From contig DATLOQ010000045.1 of assembly GCA_035536235.1 (NCBI GenBank), forward strand, positions 70,955-134,954: a stretch of DNA of 64,000 nt, in the 5' to 3' direction. Below, one piece after another: positions 1 through 8,953 of this stretch. The DNA is from DATLNF01 sp035536235. GTDB taxonomy: Bacteria; Actinomycetota; Actinomycetes; BP-191. The first letter of the stretch is position 1. Each line of letters starts with the position of its first letter. Position numbers and translations under genes: made by a program. The notes under the pieces are model-generated. The model was not told the DNA's origin, did not search any database, and saw only the letters and a program-made list of their open reading frames with translations.

Positions 1-2
1 CA

Positions 3-413
3 TCCATAGCTGATGTGCTCTGCCGCAATAGTCTGGTGCTGCGAGCAGACCTGCTGCGGGCCTGGGCGCACTGGATCACGCCAGAGACCGAGCCCAAGCG
101 CTTCGACACCCGCTTCTTCGTGGCCGCGCTGCCCGAGGGGCAGCGCCCGGTGCACTTCGCCGGAGAGAGCGATGCGAGCGAGTGGGTGCGTCCGGCAGAC
201 GCACTGGCGCGCCGTGCATCGGGCGAGATGGTGATGATGCCGCCGACCGTGATGACCCTCGTCGAGCTCGCTGGGTTCGCGGATGTAGCCGAGGTGCTCA
301 ACGCCGCTGCGACGCGGCAGATCACCCCGGTGCTGCCGCGGGTCGTGGTCGCGGGTGAGGACGTTCTGCTCCTGCTGCCCGGTGACCCGGGCTACCCCCA
401 TGCCGACGCCTGA
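3..413 (+). CDS. NUDIX hydrolase, C-terminal part (gene runs off the left edge)
   Basis: The reading frame is open to the left edge and stops at 411-413, so only the C-terminal ~136 residues are visible. The motif AWAHWITPE followed by RFDTRFFVAALP is typical of the NUDT19-like NUDIX hydrolases found in actinobacteria. The catalytic NUDIX box would lie upstream of the window. The next gene starts 14 bases inside this one (ATG at 400), so the two are probably co-transcribed. The substrate cannot be told from this fragment; family members hydrolyse nucleoside-diphosphate-linked compounds, including CoA derivatives. Confidence 0.75.
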   Translation, partial: SIADVLCRNSLVLRADLLRAWAHWITPETEPKRFDTRFFVAALPEGQRPVHFAGESDASEWVRPADALARRASGEMVMMPPTVMTLVELAGFADVAEVLNAAATRQITPVLPRVVVAGEDVLLLLPGDPGYPHADA

Positions 414-1218
414 CGTCGTCAGCGGGCGGGCTCGTCGGGTGCTCGCCCCCAACCCGGGGCCCATGACGCTCGAAGGCACCAATACCTGGCTGCTCGCGGA
501 GCCCGGTTCGACAGAGGTAGTGGTGGTCGACCCTGGGCCCGATGACCCCGGTCACCTCGCGGCGATCCGCCGCAGCGCCGACGACGAGGGCCAGCGGATC
601 GCCCTCGTCGTACTCACCCATGGACATCCGGACCACAGCGCGGGGGCGCGAAGTTTGGCCGCGGGTGCTGGTGTCGCCATTCGAGCCTTCGACCCGGCGC
701 ATCGCCTTGGCGACGAAGGACTCGGTGACGGTGACCTCGTCGAGATCAGCGGTCTGGAGCTGCGGGGCCTCGCCACGCCGGGGCACAGTGCTGACCACGT
801 CTGCCTGGTGATGCCGGCCGAGTCCGCAGTGCTGACCGGCGACCACGTGCTGGGGCGCGGGACGTCAGTGGTGGCCCATCCCGACGGCCGGATGGCCGAC
901 TACCTGCGCTCGCTGGAGCGCCTTCGCGACCTGGGCGCGAGCCGCCTCCTGCCGGGTCACGGACCGGTGGTCGACGATCCCGCCACCGTCATCGAGCACT
1001 ACATCGCGCACCGCCGCGAGCGACTGGACCAGCTGGTCACCGAGCTCGGTGCCATGGGCCTGGCCACCCCCCGAGAGCTGGTCGAGCGGATCTACGCCGA
1101 CGTCGACCCGGTGCTGTGGTTTGCGGCAGAGATGAGCCTGCGGGCCGCTCTTGAGGTGCTGGTCGACGAAGGTCGCGCCGCTGTCGACGCCGACGGTCGA
1201 CACGAGCTGCTGCGATGA
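400..1218 (+). CDS. MBL-fold metallo-hydrolase (Rv3677c-like)
   Basis: A 272-residue metallo-beta-lactamase-fold protein. It shows the metal-binding motif THGHPDHSAG (~residues 75-85), a later histidine in ATPGHSADH, and the conserved aspartate in LTGDHVLG. The N-terminal NPGPMTLEGTNTWLL is typical of the LACTB2/Rv3677c-type group, hydrolases or RNases of uncertain substrate. I chose ATG 400 because the longer frame to 355 adds non-conserved sequence. The gene overlaps the NUDIX gene by 14 bases and the following cyclase gene by 4 (ATGA), so all three look like one operon. Its position two places before nth matches M. tuberculosis. Confidence 0.85.
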   Translation: MPTPDVVSGRARRVLAPNPGPMTLEGTNTWLLAEPGSTEVVVVDPGPDDPGHLAAIRRSADDEGQRIALVVLTHGHPDHSAGARSLAAGAGVAIRAFDPAHRLGDEGLGDGDLVEISGLELRGLATPGHSADHVCLVMPAESAVLTGDHVLGRGTSVVAHPDGRMADYLRSLERLRDLGASRLLPGHGPVVDDPATVIEHYIAHRRERLDQLVTELGAMGLATPRELVERIYADVDPVLWFAAEMSLRAALEVLVDEGRAAVDADGRHELLR

Positions 1219-4200
1219 GCGCGGGCCCCCCACTTGCGTGCCCGGTCTGCGGTACGCCGACCGTTCCCGCCGCCCACTTCTGCTTCCAGTGCGGTGCCGC
1301 ACTGCAGGGCCTGAGCGACTTGCACAGTGATCACGGTGCAGAGCGCCGGGTGGTCACTGTCCTCTTCGGTGACCTCAGCGACTTCACGGCCTGGGCGGAG
1401 GACCTCGACCCGGAGCGAGTGGGGGTCGTCACCGACCGGCTGCTCGCCTCCCTGACGGACGCCGTAACCGCGTTCGGCGGCCATGTCGACAAGCTCACCG
1501 GCGACGGCATCATGGCGATCTTCGGAGCGCCGACGGCACACGAGGACGACGCCGAACGAGCCGTCCGAGCCGCGATGCAGATGCAGGACGAGCTTGGCCG
1601 CCTCGTCGCCGAGGAGTCCGGCGGTGGGCGTCAGCTGGGGCTGCGCGTCGGGCTCAACACCGGCGAGGTGCTGGCCGGGGTGCGGGCCGGCGTGTCCTAC
1701 ACCGTCGTGGGCGACACGGTGAACACTGCCTCCCGCCTGTCCGACGCGGCAGGGGTCGGCGCGGTGGTGGCCGGCCAGGCCACGGTGGGGCCGACGCTCG
1801 CGATCGCCTCGTGGCGCGCGCTGCCGCCGCTGCGGCTGAAGGGCAAGCGCGACCCCGTGGTGGCGTATGAGCTGATCGCCCTGCGCCGGCGTACGGCGAC
1901 CCGGCTCGGGCTTGGTGACGAAGCGCCGCTCACGGGCCGGGAGGCGGAGCTCGGGCTGCTGGTGAGCCGGGTACGCGACTCAGCGGAGCGACGTACGCCG
2001 ACGACGCTGCTGCTCACCGGGGCGGCTGGTGTCGGCAAGACGCGGCTCTGGCGCGAGCTGGCCCGGGTGGTCGCCGAGATGCCTGGCTCCCGGGTGCTCG
2101 TCGGCCGATGCCCGCCGTACGGCCGCGCCCGGGACCTGGCCCCGATCGTCGAGATGGTCCGCACCGCCTGCGGCGTCGGCGACGACGATGACGACGCGGT
2201 CGCCAGGGGACGCGTCGTTCGCCTCGTCAGCCGGCTCGACCATCCCGCGAGGGCACGGCGAGGCGGCGGGATGCTGACCGAAACGCTGCTCAACCTCCTC
2301 GGCCTTGGCGACGTCGACCTCACCGCCCCCCGGGAGGCCGCGCCGCCCGGCGAGCAGGGCGGGCGGGGAGAGAGCATCGCTGCGGCGCTGGCCGGACTCT
2401 TCTCGGCCCTGGCCGGGGAGGGTCCGCTTCTGCTGGTCGTGGACGACCTCCAGTGGTCCGGACGCGGGCTGCTCGACCTGCTGACCGCTGTCGCATCGCA
2501 GCTCGACGGCGCGGTGACCATGCTCGCTGTGGGTCGACAGGAGCTGGTCGAAAAGCACGAGGACTGGAGTCCGCGGCTGCCCGACCCGGTGCTGCTGCCC
2601 CTGGCTCCGCTGGAGGAGCCGGCGGCCGACCGGCTGCTGCGCGCCTACCTCGGCGGGTCGGAGCTGGCGGGCAGCGCGCGCCGGATGCTCCTGGACCGGG
2701 CGCAGGGCAATCCGTTCTTCCTCGCCGAGCTGCTGCACCTCCTCATCGACCGAGGCCTGCTGCGTCGCGAGGACGAGGGGTGGGTGGTGACCGGCGACCT
2801 GCCGGAGCGGGTGCTGCCGGCCGGCGTGCACGCGGTGCTGGCCGCACGCATCGACGCTCTGCCCGCGGCTGCCCGCGCCACCTTGCGGGCCGCGGCGGTG
2901 GTCGGCAACCGCTTCTGGACCGGTGCGCTCGTGGCACTGACGGGTCGGGCGGCCGACGAGGTGCGACAGCACCTCTCCGTGCTGGTCGACCACGACGTCG
3001 TCCGCTCGGCCGGCGGCGATGCCTGGTCCTTCACCCACGCGCTGACTCGGGAGGTTGCCTATGCCGGCGTAGCAAAAGTCGACCGAGCCCGCGAGCACGC
3101 CCTGGTGGCGCACTGGGCCGTGCGAGAGCTGACGGGCAGCCCGGCGGAGGTCGATGTGGCCGTGGCGGCGCAAGCCGAGCTGGCCGCCAACCTGGCGCGC
3201 GAGATGTCGCTGCCCGTGGGCGACCCGGCCTGGCTGGCCGCCGAGGTCGGTGTCCTCGCGCTAGTGCGGCTTGGCCGCACCTCCCTCGCGCGCGACGACA
3301 ACATCAGTGCGGTGGAGCTGCTGGGACGGGCTACGGCACTTGGCACGGACAGCGTGTCGGCGGCCGCTTCCTTCGACGCCGGCGTGGCGTACGCCGATGC
3401 GCTGGCGCGCGTCCACCGCCTCGATGAAGCTCTGGTCGCACTGGCTCCCGCGTTGGCCGCCGCTGACCTGGGTGTGCTCGCCGGTGCGCTCGCGGTGCAG
3501 GGGGACGTGCGGCGCAAGCAGGGCGACGACAAGGGGGCGACGGAGTCCTTCGTCCGGGCGCTGGCCGCTGCCTCAGAGGTGGGTGACGACCGGCTCGTGG
3601 CCGAGGCGCTGCGCCAGCTCGGCCTCCTCGACTTCTTCGCCGGGCGGCTCCCGGAGGCGGAGGAGCGGTTCACCCAGGCCCTTGAGCTGGCCCGCAGGGT
3701 CCGCGATCCGCGCGGCACGGGGTGGGCACTGCAGCACTTGGCGTGGAGCGCGACGACGCGGGGCGACTACGCCCGCGCCGACGAGACCCTGCGGGCGGCT
3801 ACGGCGGTCTTCGCCGAGTTCGACGACGACCGGGGAGTCGCCTGGTGTGCCGGCACCGAGGCGTTGGTCCGGATGCTCCAGGGGCGGCTGGGAGAAGCGA
3901 AGAGCCTGGTCCGGGTGCTGATCGACCAGACCCGGGCCCACGGCAACCGGTGGGCGGCCGGCGCTTGCCTCACCATCGACGCCATTGCGTCCAGCGAGCT
4001 CGGGAACGTGACGCTGGCCGTCGAGCGGGGACGCCAGGCGCACCTGATCTTCACGGAGCTCGCCGACTCATGGGGTACGTCGCTCGCGCTGGTCGCCCGA
4101 GGGATGGCGGCGAGGGCCGGGGGCTCCGCGGAGGAGGCGGTGCTGCTGCTCTCCGAGTCAGCTCTTCATGCTGACCGCCACCGGCATCCTTCGGTAGGCA

Positions 4201-4730
4201 CCCTGGCGCTGGTGACCCTCGGCTGGTGTCACTACGAGGCGCAGCGCCTCGACGACGCGGAAGCCGCCGTTCGTCGATCCCTGGAGCTTGCGGGAGGCCT
4301 CGGACTTGAGCCGCAGGCCGCGACGGGCGAACGGGTGCTCCTGGCGCTGATCGCCCGAGCTCGCGGCGACCTGCCGACGGCGCTGCGCACCCTGCACGAC
4401 GTCACGAGGACGCCGGCCAGCTCGACGCTGCTGTTCCCCATGCGCCAGGCCGTCGCTCACTACGCCGCGACGCTGCTCCAGGCGGGTCGTCTCTCGGAGG
4501 CACTGGCCCAGGCGGAGCTGGCGCTCAGCGTGCCGGCCGAGGACGTGCGCTCCACGGTGATCGCCCACCGCGCCTATGGTGCCGCCCTCGCTGCGACCGG
4601 CCGACGGGCGGACGCGGAGCAGGCTCTACGCACGGCCTGCCGCGTCGCGGAGTCGACCGAGCATGTGCGGGAGCGAGAGGTGACGCAGCGCGCTCTGGCG
4701 GACTTCCTTGCCGGCGCTGCTGCGAGGTAA
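1215..4730 (+). CDS. Adenylyl cyclase (class III) with zinc ribbon, AAA/STAND ATPase and TPR-like repeats
   Basis: An 1171-residue multidomain signalling protein. A zinc ribbon (C9, C12, C23, C26) comes first, then a class III cyclase domain (~45-215), a P-loop ATPase domain with GAAGVGKT (~275), and a long helical TPR-like region from ~650 to the end. All expected cyclase residues are visible: the metal aspartates in FGDLSDF and TGDGIM, the adenine-selecting lysine in DKLTGDG, the aspartate in GDTVN, and the Asn and Arg of VNTASRL. It should therefore make cAMP. The architecture resembles soluble-adenylyl-cyclase-like mycobacterial proteins. It overlaps the MBL gene by ATGA. In M. tuberculosis the cAMP receptor gene crp lies at this point; no crp is present here. 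Confidence 0.9.
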   Translation: MSAGPPLACPVCGTPTVPAAHFCFQCGAALQGLSDLHSDHGAERRVVTVLFGDLSDFTAWAEDLDPERVGVVTDRLLASLTDAVTAFGGHVDKLTGDGIMAIFGAPTAHEDDAERAVRAAMQMQDELGRLVAEESGGGRQLGLRVGLNTGEVLAGVRAGVSYTVVGDTVNTASRLSDAAGVGAVVAGQATVGPTLAIASWRALPPLRLKGKRDPVVAYELIALRRRTATRLGLGDEAPLTGREAELGLLVSRVRDSAERRTPTTLLLTGAAGVGKTRLWRELARVVAEMPGSRVLVGRCPPYGRARDLAPIVEMVRTACGVGDDDDDAVARGRVVRLVSRLDHPARARRGGGMLTETLLNLLGLGDVDLTAPREAAPPGEQGGRGESIAAALAGLFSALAGEGPLLLVVDDLQWSGRGLLDLLTAVASQLDGAVTMLAVGRQELVEKHEDWSPRLPDPVLLPLAPLEEPAADRLLRAYLGGSELAGSARRMLLDRAQGNPFFLAELLHLLIDRGLLRREDEGWVVTGDLPERVLPAGVHAVLAARIDALPAAARATLRAAAVVGNRFWTGALVALTGRAADEVRQHLSVLVDHDVVRSAGGDAWSFTHALTREVAYAGVAKVDRAREHALVAHWAVRELTGSPAEVDVAVAAQAELAANLAREMSLPVGDPAWLAAEVGVLALVRLGRTSLARDDNISAVELLGRATALGTDSVSAAASFDAGVAYADALARVHRLDEALVALAPALAAADLGVLAGALAVQGDVRRKQGDDKGATESFVRALAAASEVGDDRLVAEALRQLGLLDFFAGRLPEAEERFTQALELARRVRDPRGTGWALQHLAWSATTRGDYARADETLRAATAVFAEFDDDRGVAWCAGTEALVRMLQGRLGEAKSLVRVLIDQTRAHGNRWAAGACLTIDAIASSELGNVTLAVERGRQAHLIFTELADSWGTSLALVARGMAARAGGSAEEAVLLLSESALHADRHRHPSVGTLALVTLGWCHYEAQRLDDAEAAVRRSLELAGGLGLEPQAATGERVLLALIARARGDLPTALRTLHDVTRTPASSTLLFPMRQAVAHYAATLLQAGRLSEALAQAELALSVPAEDVRSTVIAHRAYGAALAATGRRADAEQALRTACRVAESTEHVREREVTQRALADFLAGAAAR

Positions 4731-4756
4731 GCCTCAGGAAGGGTCAGTGCGGCAGG

Positions 4757-5002
4757 TCACTCCGCAGAGGTGCTCTGCGCACGCCCGCGACGGCGCCAGT
4801 ACCGGTCGAGAGCTGACGCGTAGCCATGGCTGACGAACGTCTCGAGCTCCTCCGGACGAGCGTTGACCAAGAAGGTCTCCAGCTGCAGCCCCACCTCGTC
4901 GACGCGCAGCGGGCGCTCAACGCGTTCCATGCCCAGCATCGCCAACATCAGCGCCAGCGGGAACACCAGCACGATCAGCGGCAGGAGCAGGTCTGTCGAC
5001 AC
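4757..5002 (-). CDS. Small single-pass membrane protein, unknown
   Basis: An 81-residue protein from a GTG start. Residues ~5-25 form a leucine/valine-rich membrane segment, followed by a charged, probably cytoplasmic tail with arginines near the end. I recognise no domain. It lies between the cyclase gene (convergent, 26 bases away) and a divergent dehydrogenase, so it is probably transcribed alone. The hydrophobic helix at the N-terminus and the coherent amphipathic tail support it as a real gene. No clear Shine-Dalgarno sequence precedes the start. Confidence 0.6.
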   Translation of the reverse strand: MSTDLLLPLIVLVFPLALMLAMLGMERVERPLRVDEVGLQLETFLVNARPEELETFVSHGYASALDRYWRRRGRAQSTSAE

Positions 5003-5045
5003 TTCTGACGGGTACCCATTTCTGCGCCGGTCACTCCTGGCGAAC

Positions 5046-5051
5046 TAGGGT
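5046..5051 (+). promoter_or_regulatory. -10 box, likely leaderless promoter
   Basis: TAGGGT lies 7 bases before ATG 5059. It fits the actinobacterial TANNNT -10 pattern and would place the transcript start at or next to the start codon. No convincing -35 is visible. Confidence 0.5.
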
Positions 5052-5058
5052 GCGACCC

Positions 5059-6105
5059 ATGAGGGCTGTGGTCTATCGCGGCGAGCACGACGTCCGGGTG
5101 GAGGACGTCGCCGAGCCGGAGATCCTCTCGCCGGGTGACGCCATCGTCCGGGTGAGCAAAGCGGCGATCTGCGGCTCCGATCTGCACTTCTACAACGGCC
5201 GGGTGCCCGGCGTCTTCGAGGGCACGGTTGTCGGACACGAGTACGTCGGCACGGTGGTGGCCACCGGCGATGACGTCACCCGGTTCGGCGTCGGCGACGA
5301 GGTCGTCGGCTCCTTCCAGATCGCCTGCGGTCGCTGCGTCCCCTGTCGCGCAGGGCGGTTCAATCACTGCGATGACTTGGGCGTCCTGGGCTACGGGATC
5401 TTCGTCGGCGACCTCGCCGGGGCTCAGGCCGAGCTGGTGCGGATCCCGCACGCCGACGTGAACCTCCTCGCCGTTCCGCCGGGCATCACCGGTGAGCAGG
5501 CGCTGTTCGCCGGCGACATCCTGACCACTGGCTGGTACGCCGCGGGCATCGCGGACATCACCCCGGGCGCCACGGTCGCCGTCGTCGGCTGCGGACCCGT
5601 CGGGACCTTCGCGCAGCTGGCTGCGAAGGCCATGGGAGCCTCGGCAGTCGTGGCGATGGACCTGGTGCCCAGCCGGTTGGAGCTGGCGCGCTCGCTGGGC
5701 TCCGTGCCGGTCAACATCGCCGACCGGTCCCCAGCCGTGGCGGTGGAGGACATCCTCGGCGGCTCGGCCGACGTGGTGATCGAGACGGTCGGGCTCCCCC
5801 CGGCACTGATCACTGCCATCGACTGTGTGCGGCCCGGTGGCACGGTGAGCGTGATCGGGGTGCACACCGACTTCGAGCAGTCGCTGCCGGTCAGCAACCT
5901 CTTCACCCGCAACATCACCCTGCGATTCGGCGGCTTGTGCAACGTGCAAGGCTGGTGGGAGCAGGCGCTGCACGCAGTCGCGTCCGGCCAGGTCGACCCC
6001 ACGGTGGTCATCAGCCACCGGATGCCGCTCGAAGAAGCCGCGGAGGGCTACCGGCTCTTCGAGGCCAAGACGGCGATGAAGGTCGTGCTGGACGTCAGCC
6101 CCTGA
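5059..6105 (+). CDS. Zinc-dependent alcohol dehydrogenase (MDR superfamily)
   Basis: A ~348-residue medium-chain dehydrogenase. The catalytic zinc ligands are in ICGSDLH (Cys) and GHEYVG (His/Glu). The structural zinc site reads CGRCVPCRAGRFNHC. The Rossmann motif VVGCGPVG is at ~175. It should oxidise an alcohol or polyol with NAD(P); the substrate is unknown. ATG 5059 is preferred over GTG 5050 because a -10-like TAGGGT sits 7 bases upstream, and because MRAVVYRGEHDV is the normal family N-terminus. It is divergent from the small membrane-protein gene and convergent with rsiG, so it is monocistronic. Confidence 0.88.
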   Translation: MRAVVYRGEHDVRVEDVAEPEILSPGDAIVRVSKAAICGSDLHFYNGRVPGVFEGTVVGHEYVGTVVATGDDVTRFGVGDEVVGSFQIACGRCVPCRAGRFNHCDDLGVLGYGIFVGDLAGAQAELVRIPHADVNLLAVPPGITGEQALFAGDILTTGWYAAGIADITPGATVAVVGCGPVGTFAQLAAKAMGASAVVAMDLVPSRLELARSLGSVPVNIADRSPAVAVEDILGGSADVVIETVGLPPALITAIDCVRPGGTVSVIGVHTDFEQSLPVSNLFTRNITLRFGGLCNVQGWWEQALHAVASGQVDPTVVISHRMPLEEAAEGYRLFEAKTAMKVVLDVSP

Positions 6106-6112
6106 CGGCCTA

Positions 6113-6673
6113 TCAGGCGGTGCTGCGGGCCGGGCTGTGTGACGTCGGGAGGACGCCGAGGCACAGTGCGGGCTCCTCCCGATAGCGGGCGATCAGCTCC
6201 GTCGTAGCCGCCGAGATCCGTTGGTGGAGCGCGGACCGGTAGGCGGAGAGCTGGGCCTCGGCTTCCGTCAGCTCGGACACCAGCGCGGCCCGGCCCGCTT
6301 CGTCGCCTGGTTCAACGGTGCGGTCCCAGAGCTGCTCCAGGTTGGGCAGCGGGGGGATGTCGTCGAAGGGCATGATCTCGATGAGCGCGGTGCGCCCGCC
6401 GGCGACCCGTGAGTCCGTGAGCATCGGACGCAGGTGGTCGAGGTCGCCGGTCATCCGCTCGGCGCGCAGGGTGTCCAGCCGAGCCTGCAGGATGCGCCGC
6501 CAGTAGGAGACGCGGCTCTCCTCCTGGCTCAGCGTCTGGCGGTAATGCCGTACGCCGTCCAGCCTGAGGTGGTTGAAGTCCGCACTGCGCTCGGGCACCG
6601 CCTTCGGCTCACCCGATTGGGACGTCAAGACTTCACCTTCGATAGGGGCACTCGGCTGCTGATGCTGGGTCAC
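6113..6673 (-). CDS. rsiG: RsiG-like c-di-GMP-responsive anti-sigma factor
   Basis: A 186-residue, mostly helical protein with a disordered N-terminus. Residues 52-67 match the RsiG c-di-GMP-binding pattern E(X)3S(X)2R(X)3Q(X)3D exactly (E52, S56, R59, Q63, D67). A second helix has E139, S143 and R146, but His150 replaces Gln and Ser154 replaces Asp. In Streptomyces, RsiG bound to c-di-GMP holds the sporulation sigma factor WhiG inactive; in Rubrobacter, single-motif RsiG dimers do the same. The gene starts with GTG, is divergent from nth and convergent with the dehydrogenase. No sigma gene of the WhiG type lies in the window. The family call rests on the motif and the helical layout. Confidence 0.75.
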   Translation of the reverse strand: MTQHQQPSAPIEGEVLTSQSGEPKAVPERSADFNHLRLDGVRHYRQTLSQEESRVSYWRRILQARLDTLRAERMTGDLDHLRPMLTDSRVAGGRTALIEIMPFDDIPPLPNLEQLWDRTVEPGDEAGRAALVSELTEAEAQLSAYRSALHQRISAATTELIARYREEPALCLGVLPTSHSPARSTA

Positions 6674-6760
6674 TGCAGTAACCCAGTGTCGGCATCGTCA
6701 CGGGCATGCGGGTGCTTGAGTGGGCCATCCGGGTGATCAGCACGCGCGCCGGTGGCGTCG

Positions 6761-6766
6761 TACGCT
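6761..6766 (+). promoter_or_regulatory. -10 box before nth, likely leaderless
   Basis: TACGCT lies 7 bases before ATG 6774, with no Shine-Dalgarno in between, so a leaderless nth transcript is likely. Confidence 0.45.
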
Positions 6767-6773
6767 TCTGTCG

Positions 6774-7454
6774 ATGAGCCCGACCCGCGCCGCCACCCTG
6801 TCGGCGAGCCGCACCGCGCTGGTCCGTCGGGCCCGCGCGGTCAACCGCGGGCTCGCCCAGGCCTACCCCGACGCGCACTGCGAGCTCGACTTCACCACGC
6901 CGCTCGAGCTCTGCGTGGCGACGATCCTCAGTGCCCAGTGCACCGACAAGAAGGTCAACGAGGTCACCCCGGCGCTGTTCGCCCGCTATCGCAGCGCTGC
7001 GGACTACGCCGGGGCGGACCGCGACGAGATGGAAGTGCTGATCAAGCAGACCGGCTTCTTCCGGGCCAAGACGACGTCGCTGATCGGGCTCGGCCAGGCT
7101 CTCTGCGACCGCTACCAGGGGCAGGTGCCCGGACGGCTCGAGGACCTGATCACCCTGCCGGGCATCGGGCGCAAGACCGCCAACGTCGTGCTCGGCAATG
7201 CTTTCGGCGTCCCCGGGCTGACCGTCGACACCCACTTCGGCCGGCTGGCCCGGCGCCTCGGCTGGACCGTGGAGGACGACCCGGTGAAGGTCGAGCGTGA
7301 GGTGATGGACCTGATCCCTCGAGCCGAGTGGACGATGCTGTCGCACCGGCTCATCTGGCACGGCCGCCGCTGCTGCTTCGCCCGCAAGCCGGCTTGTGGC
7401 GCCTGCAGCGTGGCCCGGCTGTGCCCGTCGGCGGGTCTAGTGGGCACTCCCTGA
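6774..7454 (+). CDS. nth: Endonuclease III
   Basis: A 226-residue DNA glycosylase/AP lyase of base-excision repair that removes oxidised pyrimidines. The helix-hairpin-helix LPGIGRKTANVVLG carries the catalytic lysine, and VDTHFGR carries the catalytic aspartate. The C-terminal [4Fe-4S] loop has the full C-X6-C-X2-C-X5-C spacing, ending in ACGACSVARLC. ATG 6774 is chosen because it follows a -10-like TACGCT by 7 bases and the residues before it are not conserved. The order nth, thioredoxin, NUDIX is the same in mycobacteria and streptomycetes. Confidence 0.95.
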   Translation: MSPTRAATLSASRTALVRRARAVNRGLAQAYPDAHCELDFTTPLELCVATILSAQCTDKKVNEVTPALFARYRSAADYAGADRDEMEVLIKQTGFFRAKTTSLIGLGQALCDRYQGQVPGRLEDLITLPGIGRKTANVVLGNAFGVPGLTVDTHFGRLARRLGWTVEDDPVKVEREVMDLIPRAEWTMLSHRLIWHGRRCCFARKPACGACSVARLCPSAGLVGTP

Positions 7455-7467
7455 TGAGCCTCCCCGA

Positions 7468-8100
7468 ATGAACCACGTCGACCGCCGTACGACGGCAGTG
7501 GTGCTTGTCTTGGTCGCGTCCCTCCTTGGCTGCACCGGCGGCTCGAGCGGGGACGGCCGGGCCAAGGAGTCCGAGGGCATCTTCGATCCCTCCGACGACC
7601 GGAGCCTGCCGCCGATCGCCACCGCCGACTGCCCGGACACCAGCGTGCTCCGTCCGGCGGCTTCCTCGGGCGCCCGGCTGCCCGACCTCGACCTCGCCTG
7701 TATCGGGTCCGACCGCACCGTGTCGCTCCGGGCCATCAGCGGGGTGCCGACCGTCCTCAACGTGTGGGCGTCGTGGTGCCTGCCGTGCAAGAAGGAGATG
7801 CCGGCCTTCCAGCGGGTCTTCACCGCGGCCCGAGGGCGGGTCGCCTTCCTCGGAGTGAACGTCGCGGACGACGAGCGCAACGCCCGAGCCACGATCCAGA
7901 GCACCGGCATCTCCTATGCCAGCGTCCGCTCGGCGGGTCGAGAGATGCTCAACGCGCTACGGGTGCCCGGCCCGCCCACGACGCTGTTCGTCGACGCCCG
8001 GGGTGCCCTCGTTCACCAGGAAGTGGGTGAGCTCAGCGAGGCCGAGCTGCGCCAGCGGATCGAGGAGCATCTCGGCGTCGACGTACCCGCCATTCCGTGA
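7468..8100 (+). CDS. TlpA/ResA-like thioredoxin lipoprotein
   Basis: A 210-residue extracytoplasmic thiol-disulfide protein. A lipoprotein signal ends in the lipobox LLGC (~residues 19-22), followed by a Gly/Ser linker. The thioredoxin fold carries the active site WASWCLPCKKEMP (~105-115), and the cis-proline is in VPGPPTT. TlpA-type proteins reduce disulfides on the outer face of the membrane, often for cytochrome c or periplasmic substrates. It follows nth by 13 bases and is the counterpart of Rv3673c. It is probably co-transcribed with nth and the NUDIX gene. Confidence 0.9.
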   Translation: MNHVDRRTTAVVLVLVASLLGCTGGSSGDGRAKESEGIFDPSDDRSLPPIATADCPDTSVLRPAASSGARLPDLDLACIGSDRTVSLRAISGVPTVLNVWASWCLPCKKEMPAFQRVFTAARGRVAFLGVNVADDERNARATIQSTGISYASVRSAGREMLNALRVPGPPTTLFVDARGALVHQEVGELSEAELRQRIEEHLGVDVPAIP

Positions 8101-8254
8101 CCCCCCCAACCGCCTCGCCGCGTCCGCACCTCCGCCGGGCGCGCCCCGCCCGGTGATCAATGGTGAGAACGTGCCGACGGATGGGCAAGAACGCACCACT
8201 GATCACCTGGGTGCGCGGGCGCCGGTGCGGGCGGAGGCGCGGGTAGACCCGCGG

Positions 8255-8953
8255 ATGCTGCCGGATTGGCTCCGGCCGCTGGAGGCCGGGCTGGGCCAGG
8301 TCCGCGCCGAGGACATCAGCCGGTTCACCCCCCCTCCCGGGACGCCGGGTCGCCAGGGCGCCGTCCTCGCGCTCTTCGGCGAAGGCCCCGCTGGGCCCGA
8401 CCTGCTCTTCATCGAGCGGGCCCACACCATGCGCTCGCATGCCGGCCAGCCCGCCTTCCCGGGCGGCAGCGTCGACGAGGGCGACCCGAGCATCGCAGCC
8501 ACGGCGCTGCGCGAGGCGACTGAGGAGGTTGGCCTCGACCCGGGCGGCGTGACCGTCTTCGGCACTCTGCCTCCGCTCTACCTGCCGCCGAGCGCCTTCA
8601 CCGTGACGACGGTGCTCGGGTGGTGGCACACGCCGTGCGCGGTGCACGCCGCCGATGCCGACGAGGTCGCCTCCGTCGTACGCGTGCCGATCGCCGACCT
8701 CGCAGACCCGGCCAACCGGTGCCGGGTCCGGCTGCTCGGCGACTACACCGGTCCTGGCTTCCGGGTCGGCGGCCTGCTCGTCTGGGGGTTCACCGCCGGC
8801 CTTGTCGACGCGCTGCTCCGCTTCGGCGGCTGGGCGCTGCCGTGGGAGCCCGCCGATGTCGTCGACCGGCCGGAGCCTCGGCTCGCCGCGGGGCATGCGC
8901 CGTACGATCCGGCGGACGTGCCCAGTGGGGAAGACGGAGGTGAGCAGCAGTGA
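8255..8953 (+). CDS. CoA-pyrophosphatase-type NUDIX hydrolase (Rv3672c-like)
   Basis: A ~232-residue NUDIX enzyme. The NUDIX box reads as AFPGGSVDEGD, then TALREATEEVGLD (~residues 65-95), and RSHAGQPAFPGG just before it is the UPF0035 signature of CoA diphosphatases (NudL/Pcd1 group). Members cut CoA to phosphopantetheine and adenosine 3',5'-bisphosphate. The start is uncertain: the frame is open far upstream, with GTGs at 8171 and 8226. ATG 8255 begins MLPDWLRPLEAG, where family similarity starts. The stop overlaps the next GTG start by 4 bases, so it is coupled to the metallopeptidase gene. Confidence 0.82.
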   Translation: MLPDWLRPLEAGLGQVRAEDISRFTPPPGTPGRQGAVLALFGEGPAGPDLLFIERAHTMRSHAGQPAFPGGSVDEGDPSIAATALREATEEVGLDPGGVTVFGTLPPLYLPPSAFTVTTVLGWWHTPCAVHAADADEVASVVRVPIADLADPANRCRVRLLGDYTGPGFRVGGLLVWGFTAGLVDALLRFGGWALPWEPADVVDRPEPRLAAGHAPYDPADVPSGEDGGEQQ

